In this document: positions 18,301-26,044 of the stretch, one piece after another
Numbering within the stretch: position 1 is the first letter of the stretch
Layout: each line of letters begins with the position of its first letter
Notes under the pieces: generated by a model
Told to the model about the DNA's origin: nothing
Seen by the model: the letters and a program-made list of their open reading frames with translations, nothing else
The model's database searches: none
Made by a program: the position numbers and the translations under genes
Source of the DNA: Chitinivibrionales bacterium
GTDB lineage: Bacteria > Fibrobacterota > Chitinivibrionia > Chitinivibrionales > WJKA01
DNA length: 64,000 nt
NCBI GenBank assembly: GCA_014728295.1
Contig: WJLW01000051.1
Location: forward strand, 25,883 to 89,882
Direction of reading: 5' to 3'

Positions 18301-21175
18301 GCGTCTGGCCCGTCTGATAAGCGGTCGTCAGCAATGTTTCTATCACACCGGTATGATTCATTGAGTAAAGCGCAAGCGTATCAAGCATCAGGCTTTTTTC
18401 GGCCGTAATGGTTAGTGTCGGTTGCGAATTGACATAATCGGCATGCACGGCCAGCGGATCATGGCCGTGGGACTGCTGATAATAACCCGCAGGATTGGCT
18501 ACTGCGACAATGTCAAGGGGTTGATACGCACTCGCATCAAATGTCCACGCCGAATCGGGAGTATGACTATTATAGCTCGGCGCCCACCATTGCTCGGGAT
18601 ACCCGTCACAGTGAAGCTTGAAATAGTACTCGTCTCCGTCAACCAATCCCGGCATTTCCCAGCGGCCGTCCTGCAAACGCCGGATGTCGGCAATTTTATA
18701 GTAGGCTCCCTCGATCTTATGAAACACGTCGATAGAATAGGAGAAGTTGGAGTATGGTTGCTGCGTGCTGTTGAACTCGCCGTTTTGTGTGCGAAAGGTT
18801 CCCAGTATCGAATAGCCCGGACGCAGGGTTGCATTTACAGCGGTGGTATCCCCGGCGTTGAGAGTCAGGCTGGGAGAGGCGGCAATCGAGCTCCCGGCGC
18901 CGTTGACAGTCCATCCGGTCCAGGGCAGGATGCTTTTATTTCCTACAGCAGCAAAATCATAATCCGATACCGGTAGCGGTGAAAAGACTGCCTGATAGGA
19001 TCCGGCCGGGCAGACATCCGACAGGTACGTTTGTGACGTGAAATTGCGCGCCTGGGTGATCCATTCGTCATGAACGACTTCGCCAGCAACTGGTGTCTTG
19101 ACCGGAAAAAGTCGGATCTGAAATTCACGCCGTCTGATGAGCGAATCCGTGCTGTTGGTGTTTTGCGTAAATGCTCCCGCAAGCCGCCCGCCCGGATTCA
19201 TTTCAAATTCGTTTGCCGATGTTGTGGTTCCCTCGACAATTTCGTATTCGTGATTCTGCGCACCCGGCGCCGTAAAATAGTCATAGCTTTGGGCATTGAG
19301 AAAATATCTCCCCTTCGGCAAGCCGGTGATGAGATAGGTACCGTTCGTATCGGTATTGGCTGTCTTGTGAAAAGGAAATTCCCGGCCGGCGCAAAAGACC
19401 TCAACGCCAGCGAGCCCAACGCCGTTTGAGGTGATTGTACCGCGTAACGTGCCGCCCGCGCGTAAATTGAAGCCGATCATGCTCACCTGCGTCGAATCGG
19501 TTAGCGTCAGCATTCGTGCATGCCGTGCCTTATCAACGTGATCGTAAAATTGAGCAATCAGATTCATCGTATCGGTGCGGGCATAAACTGCATATTCTCC
19601 CGCATTGACAGAGAGTGTATAGCGCCCCGAGCTGTCGGTATAGGCAAAATGCGGTCCCCAGTAGTGCGTGTAGCTCATGTAATCGTACAGGTCGTCGCGT
19701 GGGATTGCCACAACCGTTGCGCCTGAAAGGGGGCTTTGGGTGACCTGTGATACTACCTTGCCGCTGATGGTCGCCATTAGCGGCGCCGTCGGGTTAGAGG
19801 GGCGATAGGCCGTATCCTGCGGCAGGGTTGCTGCACCGGGATCGTATGGGTGCTCCAAAAGGTTAGTCGTGACAGATAGAGTGTCACCTGCATCGATTGC
19901 AGCAAAGAAACGGGCAAATGCCGTATTGCCGCCGGGATCGTAAAATTGTTCGGGATAGGAAGCCGAACGAATACGCAGGGCATACCTGCCGCCCGGCAAA
20001 CCGGCTTTCTCGAACCGGCCGGCTGTACTGGGTGTGGCTGGTGCATTAACTTTGTACCCGTCGGTTTGTCGCACCAGCGTCACCTCCGATACATCTACTG
20101 CGGGCTCTGCGTTGGGTTGCTGAATTTCCAGCTTGAGCAAAGTGGCAACCTGCCCTGGTGAGGTCGATGGAACAATCGTCAGGTCGCTGTCCGAATTTGC
20201 AAAGTGCACGTATTCAGGTACTTCCGTATTTCCTGAAGGATGGTACCACTGCTGCGGATAGTTCGGTAGCGATACTTTAATGTAGTAGGAGTAATCCTGC
20301 AAAGCCGTCCAGAAGAAGCGCCCGTTCGCATCGACGGCCAGGGTGTTCGTCGCCCAAAGGTGGTTATACGCCGGATAGAGTTCGACAGTTGCATCAGTAT
20401 GGGGGTTATGTGCGTTGTCCTGCACGACTCCCGAAAGAATGCCGTCGGGCAGCGGCGTTTGTGTCGCAATCAGAGTGATGTTCAGGGTGTCTTTGTGACC
20501 CAGCATATGCACACGTCCCGGGCGTATCGTGTTTTGCGTCGGATGATAGTACTGCTCCGGGTAGGGGGTTTGCGGCGGCATGTGGATGACATAGCGTCCT
20601 TGTGCGAGCCATTCAAAGCGAAAAAGACCTGATACATCCCTTATGGCGGTCATGCGTGCACTGTCCGGCACGCGTATCAAGTCAAGCTCAAAGATCGCCG
20701 GTTCGAAGACAAAATTTGTATCCTTCACCGATATCAGCACATGTGAATTGCCCGGCGGAATTGACGGATAATATCCGGTTGTATCGATGCCGGACGGGTT
20801 CTGTTGTAAGGTTGCCTGCAGATATACCGTATCATCGACTGAAACCGGAATAAGACCGCTGTCGGAGGGATTGTGGGTTGTGCCCCCTGGAGCCCAGTAT
20901 TGGGCGGGAAATCCGCTGAAGTGGAATCGAACAAAAAATTGCGCATCCGGGATGTCGTAGAGCACAAAGGATCCGTTCGAAGTGCTGAGTTCGGAACGAA
21001 TCACCATGAGCGCTGGGGTAACAGCTTCTACCGTCACACCTCTGAGCGGGGAATTTTTTGTATCGCGCACCATTCCGGCGATTACCCCATATTTGCCTGT
21101 TTGTGCATGCGTCAGGAGTGCGTAAGTAGCGCATACCAAGACCGTTCGCAAAATGGTCATTGTTTTTGGGTGCAT
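15320..21175 (-). CDS. Giant secreted multidomain protein with regulatory-like repeats, beta-helix and C-terminal sorting domain
   Basis: 1951 residues from MHPKTMTILRTVLVC (signal peptide ending near LLTHAQ); an in-frame start 16 codons earlier lacks a signal-like N terminus. The first 900 residues hold several carboxypeptidase-regulatory/CnaB-like beta domains (IAGMVRDTKNSPLRGVTV; LSGVVQDNAHNPHTDATV; ISGKVVSQVTQSPLSGATV; LRGTITSNGVGLAGVEV). Many are followed by a repeated aromatic motif, Pro-x-Gln-aromatic-aromatic-x-Pro-x-x-Asn-Thr. A parallel beta-helix (from AYTTIQSAVNAIPEIGTIQI, about 1115-1340) and a fibronectin-like segment follow. The last 100 residues (SSFPNPFRTITSLQFALP...GYYFARLQSG) form a type IX sorting domain. 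Probably a surface adhesin or polysaccharide-interacting protein; no catalytic residues identified. Confidence 0.85.
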   Translation of the reverse strand: MHPKTMTILRTVLVCATYALLTHAQTGKYGVIAGMVRDTKNSPLRGVTVEAVTPALMVIRSELSTSNGSFVLYDIPDAQFFVRFHFSGFPAQYWAPGGTTHNPSDSGLIPVSVDDTVYLQATLQQNPSGIDTTGYYPSIPPGNSHVLISVKDTNFVFEPAIFELDLIRVPDSARMTAIRDVSGLFRFEWLAQGRYVIHMPPQTPYPEQYYHPTQNTIRPGRVHMLGHKDTLNITLIATQTPLPDGILSGVVQDNAHNPHTDATVELYPAYNHLWATNTLAVDANGRFFWTALQDYSYYIKVSLPNYPQQWYHPSGNTEVPEYVHFANSDSDLTIVPSTSPGQVATLLKLEIQQPNAEPAVDVSEVTLVRQTDGYKVNAPATPSTAGRFEKAGLPGGRYALRIRSASYPEQFYDPGGNTAFARFFAAIDAGDTLSVTTNLLEHPYDPGAATLPQDTAYRPSNPTAPLMATISGKVVSQVTQSPLSGATVVAIPRDDLYDYMSYTHYWGPHFAYTDSSGRYTLSVNAGEYAVYARTDTMNLIAQFYDHVDKARHARMLTLTDSTQVSMIGFNLRAGGTLRGTITSNGVGLAGVEVFCAGREFPFHKTANTDTNGTYLITGLPKGRYFLNAQSYDYFTAPGAQNHEYEIVEGTTTSANEFEMNPGGRLAGAFTQNTNSTDSLIRRREFQIRLFPVKTPVAGEVVHDEWITQARNFTSQTYLSDVCPAGSYQAVFSPLPVSDYDFAAVGNKSILPWTGWTVNGAGSSIAASPSLTLNAGDTTAVNATLRPGYSILGTFRTQNGEFNSTQQPYSNFSYSIDVFHKIEGAYYKIADIRRLQDGRWEMPGLVDGDEYYFKLHCDGYPEQWWAPSYNSHTPDSAWTFDASAYQPLDIVAVANPAGYYQQSHGHDPLAVHADYVNSQPTLTITAEKSLMLDTLALYSMNHTGVIETLLTTAYQTGQTPTYTETRSLTNTYYRYTAVGKSDTLMVRSRPVDGDFRNLLALPAESLWINPVADLNGGVQIFWGAGTTYQPQKEDSVKLIRRTVLPTQSNWQVRMKDFAVNNMLFDHDWDAQGDSGKVFEYQVELTLANGKSRRSPVKTFSISPASAAAQPGFEFVTVGPGEAYTTIQSAVNAIPEIGTIQIAAGIYRENVVIRDKMIFVQGDWRNGKPPILDGNGATALTMHYAAPGSYRSMPEIAGLKFQNSQVAIKTYASVSVSHCLFVNNDIAVQANIDSAAMSQSLITNPFLPSENHINIRQCTFIGKTSSDLVGRFNARGLSETPGYSNQWDGWEEAVLSPVVSLKNHGHFNNCIFSSYAYPDLPLVFRGKQAGGYLENSIFWETSTNLIQANLHVDSSLHNLNPHFVDSSFYIVPDNSKIHAYSNNGAPFGYSEYDHNYGSSPDDIYIGPVTNLTRTITGFNSVSLAWGKPAGTDSITRYMIVRLDATDTAIFYVNDGQWDVTIDEDSFPVLASTSATQFTDTTARLNTPYLYVVIAMDNDSNDGDVDLPYPPALSSYLTTIGYTAFAKQSAKAMKADSWHMLGAWGADTLSLPAGTGRFLYHWDDAKPADNLYSQYVASTTLEPGKGYWIRSDSDTSLHILKSSFNNLSAQPAHFSMTLQKGRTGWHQIASPYPFKITPAWLQKFDTYAWNSAKNGYREATELNPWEAVWIHVERDTTLTFSPGIPGASGNSLAKAAAAYSWKLQVGITGETSEDMDNYIGVIKPALAKQAHRHSLEPPPAFDFPQLYFVNNDAPQSADEAIRLSRHYKVANAAPEQKLEWQVGLSAAQQTVRLSIIEKSSLPRDVHLFWATKDTIRNLRALPELTIAPHADEHFGYIVASANAWEIALYQNRFLFKSSFPNPFRTITSLQFALPYAWQKDGSKKAGESRSLSLRVYNMQGRLVRTLVDGKKRVGIHRLIWDGLSSSGRNIPAGYYFARLQSGSFDKTVKMIKVR

Positions 21176-21312
21176 TTCAACCTGCTTGCTCAATACAACA
21201 TTAAGTATAGCTGAAACAGCCACCGGCTGCTGTGACCCGAATCACGCGCTATTATTCTGGTGCAATCCGGGCTGTTCATGTTATACTATACTAACGAGTC
21301 TTATCCTCGCTA

Positions 21313-21342
21313 ATTATATCACGACGAAATTTGCATGTGCAA
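21313..21342 (-). promoter_or_regulatory. Probable promoter of the giant secreted protein gene
   Basis: On the minus strand TTGCAC (21342-21337) and TATAAT (21318-21313) are separated by 18 bases. This gives a leader of about 130 bases before the start at 21175. Identified by eye from the sigma-70 consensus. Confidence 0.45.
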
Positions 21343-21379
21343 GAGAAAACGGTGAGAAGGTGCGTGATTTGTTGCAAGC

Positions 21380-23299
21380 ATGAGCCGAACAAATGATCAG
21401 ACACACACAAAAAGATGCAGGCAGGCCACACTCATGAAAAGAGAAAAACCGGAACCGCTTGTTGTTCTTTATTCAAATCGAGCGCGTATCATTGATGTTT
21501 TGACCGTGGGTCTGGTGCAGGCAAATTATCAGGTTCTGCAGGCAGATTCATCCTATGTCGCAGTTGTCAAATCCTATCAATTTCAGCCGGACCTGGTGAT
21601 AATCGATATTACCGAAGATAATACCAAAGACGTACTGATTATTCAGCGCCTGAGAAAAACGCAACGGACATCCGATATCGCAATACTTACTGTCTTGCCG
21701 AACAAAATCAAGACAACGGTTGATAAATTGATGGCTGATCCCAAAGTTGGATTATCTGCCGACAAAATGAGATCCCTGCATACGATAGAATATCCGTTCA
21801 ATTTCTCGGACCTGCTCGTCAAAGTCAAATCCATCGTACCGGCCACAGAGAGTCCCCAAAAGCGCATCCCGAAATCGGACAAGGACAAAGCGGCAACGCT
21901 CCAACGCATTGCCAACCGGCTGTATGATTTGCATATACCGATCGAAGTAAAATTAAGCGACATTGAAGCAACGATGTCCAAACAGTGGGCATTTCCCTTT
22001 ACGGTCATAAAAGCGCTCGACATTATCGAATCTGATGACAGTGGGTTTGCCGAACTGGGCAAATGCGTTGCTACCGACCCCGGCGCGTCGGCCGCCATAT
22101 TAAAGGTGGCAAATACGGTTCACTATGCTCGACGGGGCGGGAAGGCAATCAGCGATTTATCGGATGCGGTAATGCGACTTGGCTTTAATGAAACCCGCAA
22201 CCTGCTGGCCTGCCTGGCGTTGATTGATTTATCCTCGAACATCGAACAGCGCTATGGTTTCAGTCGGCAGCAATTCTGGCTGCACTCGCTTGCTACCGGG
22301 CTGATAGCGCAGAAACTGTGCGTCGATTGCGGCTACCGCCGCCCTGAATTGGCTTTCGTTGCCGGGCTGGTGCACGATCTGGGCAAGATTCCTCTCGATA
22401 ATAATTTCCATCCCGTTTTTCTGCACCTGCTGGACGAAACCGCGAGTCGGGTTACTTCATTCCAGGAGAGTGAGGATAATCTGCTGAGCTTTTCACACGG
22501 TGAGCTGGGGCACTATCTGACAAAAAAATGGAACTTTCCGCAGGTTATATCCAACGCTATTCTCAAGCATCATGATGCGGAACAGATTCTGGAAACCAGC
22601 ACCCCGATCGAACGCATTGTCGAGGAGTCGGTATTTGCGGCAAATATAATGGCCAAGTCCATGACCTTCGGGCACAGTTGCGATGAATTTTTGGATGAAA
22701 TCCCGGAGGCGCTGCTGCACGAGCTGAAAATCGGCCGCGGTCCCAAACCTGATTTTTTTGTGGAAATCGCTTCGCATCTCAAATTGCTCTGTCACTTTCT
22801 CAATCTCCCCACGCAAAAAATCTGCCTGACAAAGGAGCGCAAAGACAAGCAGCAATGCGAGGTAACCGTCATATTTACCGGCAATATTGAGTTTCACCCG
22901 ATTGTGCTGGCGTTGAAAAACGCCGGCTTCATTGTGCATACCGGGCGCAGATTCGACAAGGAAAAGCACGGTAACTCCCGCATCATCCTGACTATCGCCG
23001 AACGCGGCAACATTTTTAACATCATGCTCTATGAAGACGAGCGCCAGACATCCCTTCCCAAGTCGATTCTCAAGATTTACTTAATGGACAAGCTGCCCAG
23101 CAAAGATCTGGTGCGAAGCTTCTGCAGCAATGATCTGCTATTCATTAATCGTAAGCACTTTGATTTTCGCATGTTGCTGCAGTCGCTGGACAGCTTTTTA
23201 GGTGAGATAATCGTTCCCGAAAAAGAGGAGGTCGAACTGCCTGATCCCGGACGGCCGACAAAATCCAAAAAGAAGGGCGCTATCATCTGGCGTGCGTAA
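21380..23299 (+). CDS. HDOD-domain signalling protein with N-terminal pseudo-receiver
   Basis: A 639-residue cytoplasmic protein. Residues about 27-152 have a receiver-like fold with an Asp at the phosphoacceptor position (LVIIDI), but the acidic pair at the first strand is replaced (VVLYSN), so a pseudo-receiver is likely. Residues about 185-450 form an HDOD domain (FAELGKCVATDPGASAAILKVAN; FVAGLVHDLGKIPLDNNFH; FSHGELGHYLTKKW). A third C-terminal domain of about 150 residues (CEVTVIFTGNIEFHPIVLALKNAGF...) is unrecognised. HDOD proteins are non-catalytic relatives of HD domains that relay signals, often in motility and stress. An alternative ATG lies at 21434. Confidence 0.85.
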   Translation: MSRTNDQTHTKRCRQATLMKREKPEPLVVLYSNRARIIDVLTVGLVQANYQVLQADSSYVAVVKSYQFQPDLVIIDITEDNTKDVLIIQRLRKTQRTSDIAILTVLPNKIKTTVDKLMADPKVGLSADKMRSLHTIEYPFNFSDLLVKVKSIVPATESPQKRIPKSDKDKAATLQRIANRLYDLHIPIEVKLSDIEATMSKQWAFPFTVIKALDIIESDDSGFAELGKCVATDPGASAAILKVANTVHYARRGGKAISDLSDAVMRLGFNETRNLLACLALIDLSSNIEQRYGFSRQQFWLHSLATGLIAQKLCVDCGYRRPELAFVAGLVHDLGKIPLDNNFHPVFLHLLDETASRVTSFQESEDNLLSFSHGELGHYLTKKWNFPQVISNAILKHHDAEQILETSTPIERIVEESVFAANIMAKSMTFGHSCDEFLDEIPEALLHELKIGRGPKPDFFVEIASHLKLLCHFLNLPTQKICLTKERKDKQQCEVTVIFTGNIEFHPIVLALKNAGFIVHTGRRFDKEKHGNSRIILTIAERGNIFNIMLYEDERQTSLPKSILKIYLMDKLPSKDLVRSFCSNDLLFINRKHFDFRMLLQSLDSFLGEIIVPEKEEVELPDPGRPTKSKKKGAIIWRA

Positions 23300-23493
23300 T
23301 CAGTCGGCAACTGCCGGAATGCGTCGTCAGGCGGTTCATGCTATTACCCGTATCTGTCTGCACGGCTGATGTGAATGTCAACCCGTCCCCGTTTTCCCGA
23401 TGCCTGTCGTATATTTGTTGTGAATGCATCTCGGTAGTGTATCGATTCTGCATTTGGTACTTTCCTGTTCACCTTTACCGAAGGAGATGATTC

Positions 23494-23958
23494 ATGAAAT
23501 CGTTTCGAATCCCTGCTGTCCTTTCACTTGTTTTTGGCCTGCTGAGTGTAAACGCATTTTCTCATTGCGAGATCCCCTGTGGCATTTACGACGATCATGC
23601 CCGGATCCACCTCATGCGAGAGCATGTAACCACCATCGAGAAGTCAATGAAAAAAATTGACGAAGTATCCTCTGCCAAAGAAATCAATCACAACCAACTG
23701 GTACGCTGGGTAACCAACAAGGAGCGTCACGCTGAAAAGCTGCAGGAAATTGCCTGGCAATATTTCATGACCCAGCGCATTAAGCTTGCTGACGACAAGG
23801 ATGAAAAAGCAGTCAAGGATTACAACCATAAACTCGGTCTCCTGCACCAGATCCTGATCTATGCTATGAAAGCCAAGCAAACGACCGATTTGCTGAATGT
23901 GGAAAAACTCAATGAAGCGATTGCCCAATTCGAAAAAGCCTATATGCCCAAAAAATAA
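23494..23958 (+). CDS. sodN: Nickel-containing superoxide dismutase with Sec signal peptide
   Basis: 154 residues. Residues 1-23 are a signal peptide (basic start, hydrophobic core LSLVFGLLSV) ending Ala-Phe-Ser. Cleavage there would expose His-Cys-Glu-Ile-Pro-Cys-Gly-Ile-Tyr, the Ni-hook of this enzyme family (His1, Cys2, Cys6 and Tyr9 of the mature protein all present). The rest is the expected helical bundle (NQLVRWVTNKERHAEKLQEI). The enzyme converts superoxide to oxygen and peroxide; export would place it in the periplasm. Known bacterial forms usually carry a propeptide removed by the SodX protease, and no such gene is in the window. AAGGAGA stands before the ATG. Neighbours are chaperone genes. 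Confidence 0.93.
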   Translation: MKSFRIPAVLSLVFGLLSVNAFSHCEIPCGIYDDHARIHLMREHVTTIEKSMKKIDEVSSAKEINHNQLVRWVTNKERHAEKLQEIAWQYFMTQRIKLADDKDEKAVKDYNHKLGLLHQILIYAMKAKQTTDLLNVEKLNEAIAQFEKAYMPKK

Positions 23959-23975
23959 GTTCCTTCTCACTAATA

Positions 23976-24005
23976 CCGTACCCGGGGCTTGTTTCCCGGG
24001 CACGG
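23976..24005. terminator. Strong hairpin between convergent sodN and dnaJ-like genes
   Basis: CCGT-a-CCCGGG and CCCGGG-c-ACGG (23976-23986 and 23995-24005) pair around an 8-base loop. The hairpin sits in the 47 bases between two convergent stop codons. No long T-run follows on either strand, so a terminator role is likely but unproven. Confidence 0.5.
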
Positions 24006-24701
24006 CTAGTCTGTTATTATTCGAAATCTCACCGTCAAATACACAGGGTACATTCCCTGATTGTCCAGGGATATCATTGCCGTATGTCCGTCGGTGATCC
24101 CACCCGGATATGCTATGGTGACCGGGTATTCACCTTCGATACACCCCGCCCCCCCGCATCGCCGGCATTTCCAAAAACCAGCGCTCCCGCTGCGCATGCA
24201 CGCCGTACACGCGATACTGGCCGGTACATACATCCTGGCACGTCCGCCGGTACTGGCCTCGCCGGGTGAAAGTGGTATGTCGATTACCGGGCGACGGTGC
24301 TGCGCTGTGTCGATATCTCGGAAGGCGTTCATCAATCGTTCGAATATCCGATCCGATGAGGGCAAGCGTCTATTGTGCGATTTGCTCAGGTAGACCTCTT
24401 GCGGAGCGTCGCGGTGCGGATGGAGCGGCTCGACATGTTTGCTCCTGCGCATTTTCGGCGTGATGTCTCGAATGGGGGGCGGGGATGGTCGCTGCTTTGA
24501 ATGCAGAGATTCGTCATAGCGCCTGCGGCGTCCGGGATCACTGAGAATGCTGTATGCTTCCTGAATCTGCAGAAAAGGGTGGTGGTCTTCCCCGTAATGG
24601 TCCGGATGATACTCTTTTGCCAGGCGCCGATATGCGCAGCGAATATCTTCTTCCGAAGCATCCTGGGAAAGCCCCAGGATGATATAATAATTTTTTGCCA
24701 T
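24006..24701 (-). CDS. Reduced DnaJ-type co-chaperone
   Basis: 231 residues. Residues 1-65 are a J domain with the HPD tripeptide (YHPDHYGEDHHPFLQIQEAYSILSD), which stimulates the ATPase of DnaK. A Pro/Arg-rich linker follows. Only two cysteine pairs are present (CTACMRSG and CRRCGGAGC), against four CxxCxGxG units in full DnaJ. A short beta segment (YPVTIAYPGGITDGHTAMI...YLTVRF) resembles part of the substrate-binding domain. The protein is therefore a shortened DnaJ, not the standard 370-residue form. AAGGAGG precedes the ATG. It is divergent from the three Hsp20 genes, which supports a stress role. Confidence 0.82.
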   Translation of the reverse strand: MAKNYYIILGLSQDASEEDIRCAYRRLAKEYHPDHYGEDHHPFLQIQEAYSILSDPGRRRRYDESLHSKQRPSPPPIRDITPKMRRSKHVEPLHPHRDAPQEVYLSKSHNRRLPSSDRIFERLMNAFRDIDTAQHRRPVIDIPLSPGEASTGGRARMYVPASIACTACMRSGSAGFWKCRRCGGAGCIEGEYPVTIAYPGGITDGHTAMISLDNQGMYPVYLTVRFRIITD

Positions 24702-25127
24702 ACCAGACCTCCTTGCTGCACAGCAACCTGCCGGCTGCGATCATCTATCGCTTACATTTGCTGCTCCTTAGAGCTTCTCAAAAAATCCGGTAGTGCAGTA
24801 AACGCAAAACCATTGCCAATTGTAACAGGATAATTTTGCCATGCTCATCTTATCCTTAATGCCGGATTTTTGTCAGATTTGGTATGTGAGATACACATCC
24901 CGGTGCTCAGTATGCTTCGGGGGTTTCAGGTCGTGATTTAAAATGAAACACTGGCGATTCAAAAATTAAACAGCCGCGTGTTCCGCTATGCCCCTAACCT
25001 GAGTCCGTCGGTGCAAATTGCCTTAATTCGGCCCCCTTCCCCGGGTCGGTCCGCGTGGGAAAACTGGCATGTCATTTGCCGCTCTTCTGAACAGAGAGCA
25101 AAAAATCCAAAATCAAGGAGGTGTCGT
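24702..25127. other. Intergenic region between divergent dnaJ-like and Hsp20 genes
   Basis: 426 bases with no convincing gene (a 51-codon upstream extension of the Hsp20 frame is not protein-like). I see no CIRCE element (TTAGCACTC-N9-GAGTGCTAA). A 10-base inverted repeat, AAAAATCCGG at 24781-24790 and CCGGATTTTT at 24862-24871, frames 71 bases. The region presumably holds the divergent promoters of both heat-shock units. Confidence 0.5.
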
Positions 25128-25583
25128 ATGAAAAGCCTACTACCCTGGCATCGGGGACACAAAAAAGCGGCGCCCGCAACCCAAGCCAATTGGTGGGACC
25201 GCTGGGGGGAAGACCCTTTCGCCACTATCTTCCCGTCTTCATTTACTTCACTATCCGGAGGGCTACCTTCGGTAGACGTATCCGAAGACAAAAAGGAAGT
25301 GACTGTGCGCGCCGAGATACCCGGTATGTCGGAAAAGGACATCGATCTTTCATGGCACGACGGAGTGTTACACATTCGGGGTGAAAAAAAAGATGAAAAG
25401 GAATCAAAGAATAATGACTGTTTTCATCGGGAGTGCCGCTACGGAGCATTTGCCCGTGACATCCCGTTCGGTACATCGGTAGATTGGAATAAGGCAAAAG
25501 CCAGGTATAAACACGGAGTTTTGACTGTTACGCTGCCGCGGACCACTTCGTCCGCAAAGGCAATTGACGTAAAAATTCAATAA
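25128..25583 (+). CDS. Hsp20/alpha-crystallin small heat-shock protein (first of three)
   Basis: 151 residues from MKSLLPWHRGHKK, chosen because AAGGAGG lies 6 bases upstream; the same frame is open further upstream but without family resemblance. The N terminus is rich in Trp, Phe and Pro (NWWDRWGEDPFATIFPSSF). The alpha-crystallin domain follows (SVDVSEDKKEVTVRAEIPGMSEKDIDLSW... YKHGVLTVTLPR), ending in a polar tail. Small heat-shock proteins are ATP-independent holdases forming oligomers. It heads a row of three Hsp20 genes, each with its own strong ribosome-binding site and 15-23 base gaps. Confidence 0.93.
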   Translation: MKSLLPWHRGHKKAAPATQANWWDRWGEDPFATIFPSSFTSLSGGLPSVDVSEDKKEVTVRAEIPGMSEKDIDLSWHDGVLHIRGEKKDEKESKNNDCFHRECRYGAFARDIPFGTSVDWNKAKARYKHGVLTVTLPRTTSSAKAIDVKIQ

Positions 25584-25606
25584 CCATCAAACCAAGGAGG
25601 CCTTTT

Positions 25607-26029
25607 ATGCTCTGGGATGTAGATGTTTTCAGCGAGATGGATCGGTTGCGCACAGAGATGAACAACCTCTTTTCTGATTACGGCCGATCGGCGGGTGCAT
25701 CGTCCTATCCGTTGTTGAACGTTTATGACGGAAAAGATGATGTCGTGGTTACTGCGGAGTTGCCGGGTGTCGCCAGAGACAAGGTCAATATCACCTATAG
25801 CGAAGGAGTATTGACACTATCCGGAAAGCGTGAGCCGGTCGAAAAGGCAAAAGATATGGCCGTAGTTCGCCAGGAGCGTGCGCAGGGCGGCTTTGAGAAA
25901 TCTCTGCGCCTACCTGCAAAAATTCATCAGGACGCAATAGGCGCCTCATTCAGCAACGGTGTTCTCACGATCACGATGCCCAAGTCCGAAGAAGCCAAAC
26001 CCAAAACCATCGCAATTGAAGCCAGATAA
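25607..26029 (+). CDS. Hsp20/alpha-crystallin small heat-shock protein (second of three)
   Basis: 140 residues. A short N-terminal arm (MLWDVDVFSEMDRLRTEMNN) precedes a full alpha-crystallin domain (PLLNVYDGKDDVVVTAELPGVARDKVNITY; GFEKSLRLPAKIHQDAIGASFSNGVLTITMPK). The Lys-rich C terminus (SEEAKPKTIAIEAR) carries an Ile-x-Ile element, the type of motif that docks into neighbouring subunits. AAGGAGG is placed before the ATG. Distinct in sequence from its two neighbours, so mixed oligomers or divided client ranges are possible (inference). Confidence 0.94.
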   Translation: MLWDVDVFSEMDRLRTEMNNLFSDYGRSAGASSYPLLNVYDGKDDVVVTAELPGVARDKVNITYSEGVLTLSGKREPVEKAKDMAVVRQERAQGGFEKSLRLPAKIHQDAIGASFSNGVLTITMPKSEEAKPKTIAIEAR

Positions 26030-26044
26030 AAGGAGGTGATACAC

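Noticed and set aside
24702..25127. CIRCE (HrcA) or similar heat-shock operator
   Set aside because: No TTAGCACTC-N9-GAGTGCTAA or close variant is present.
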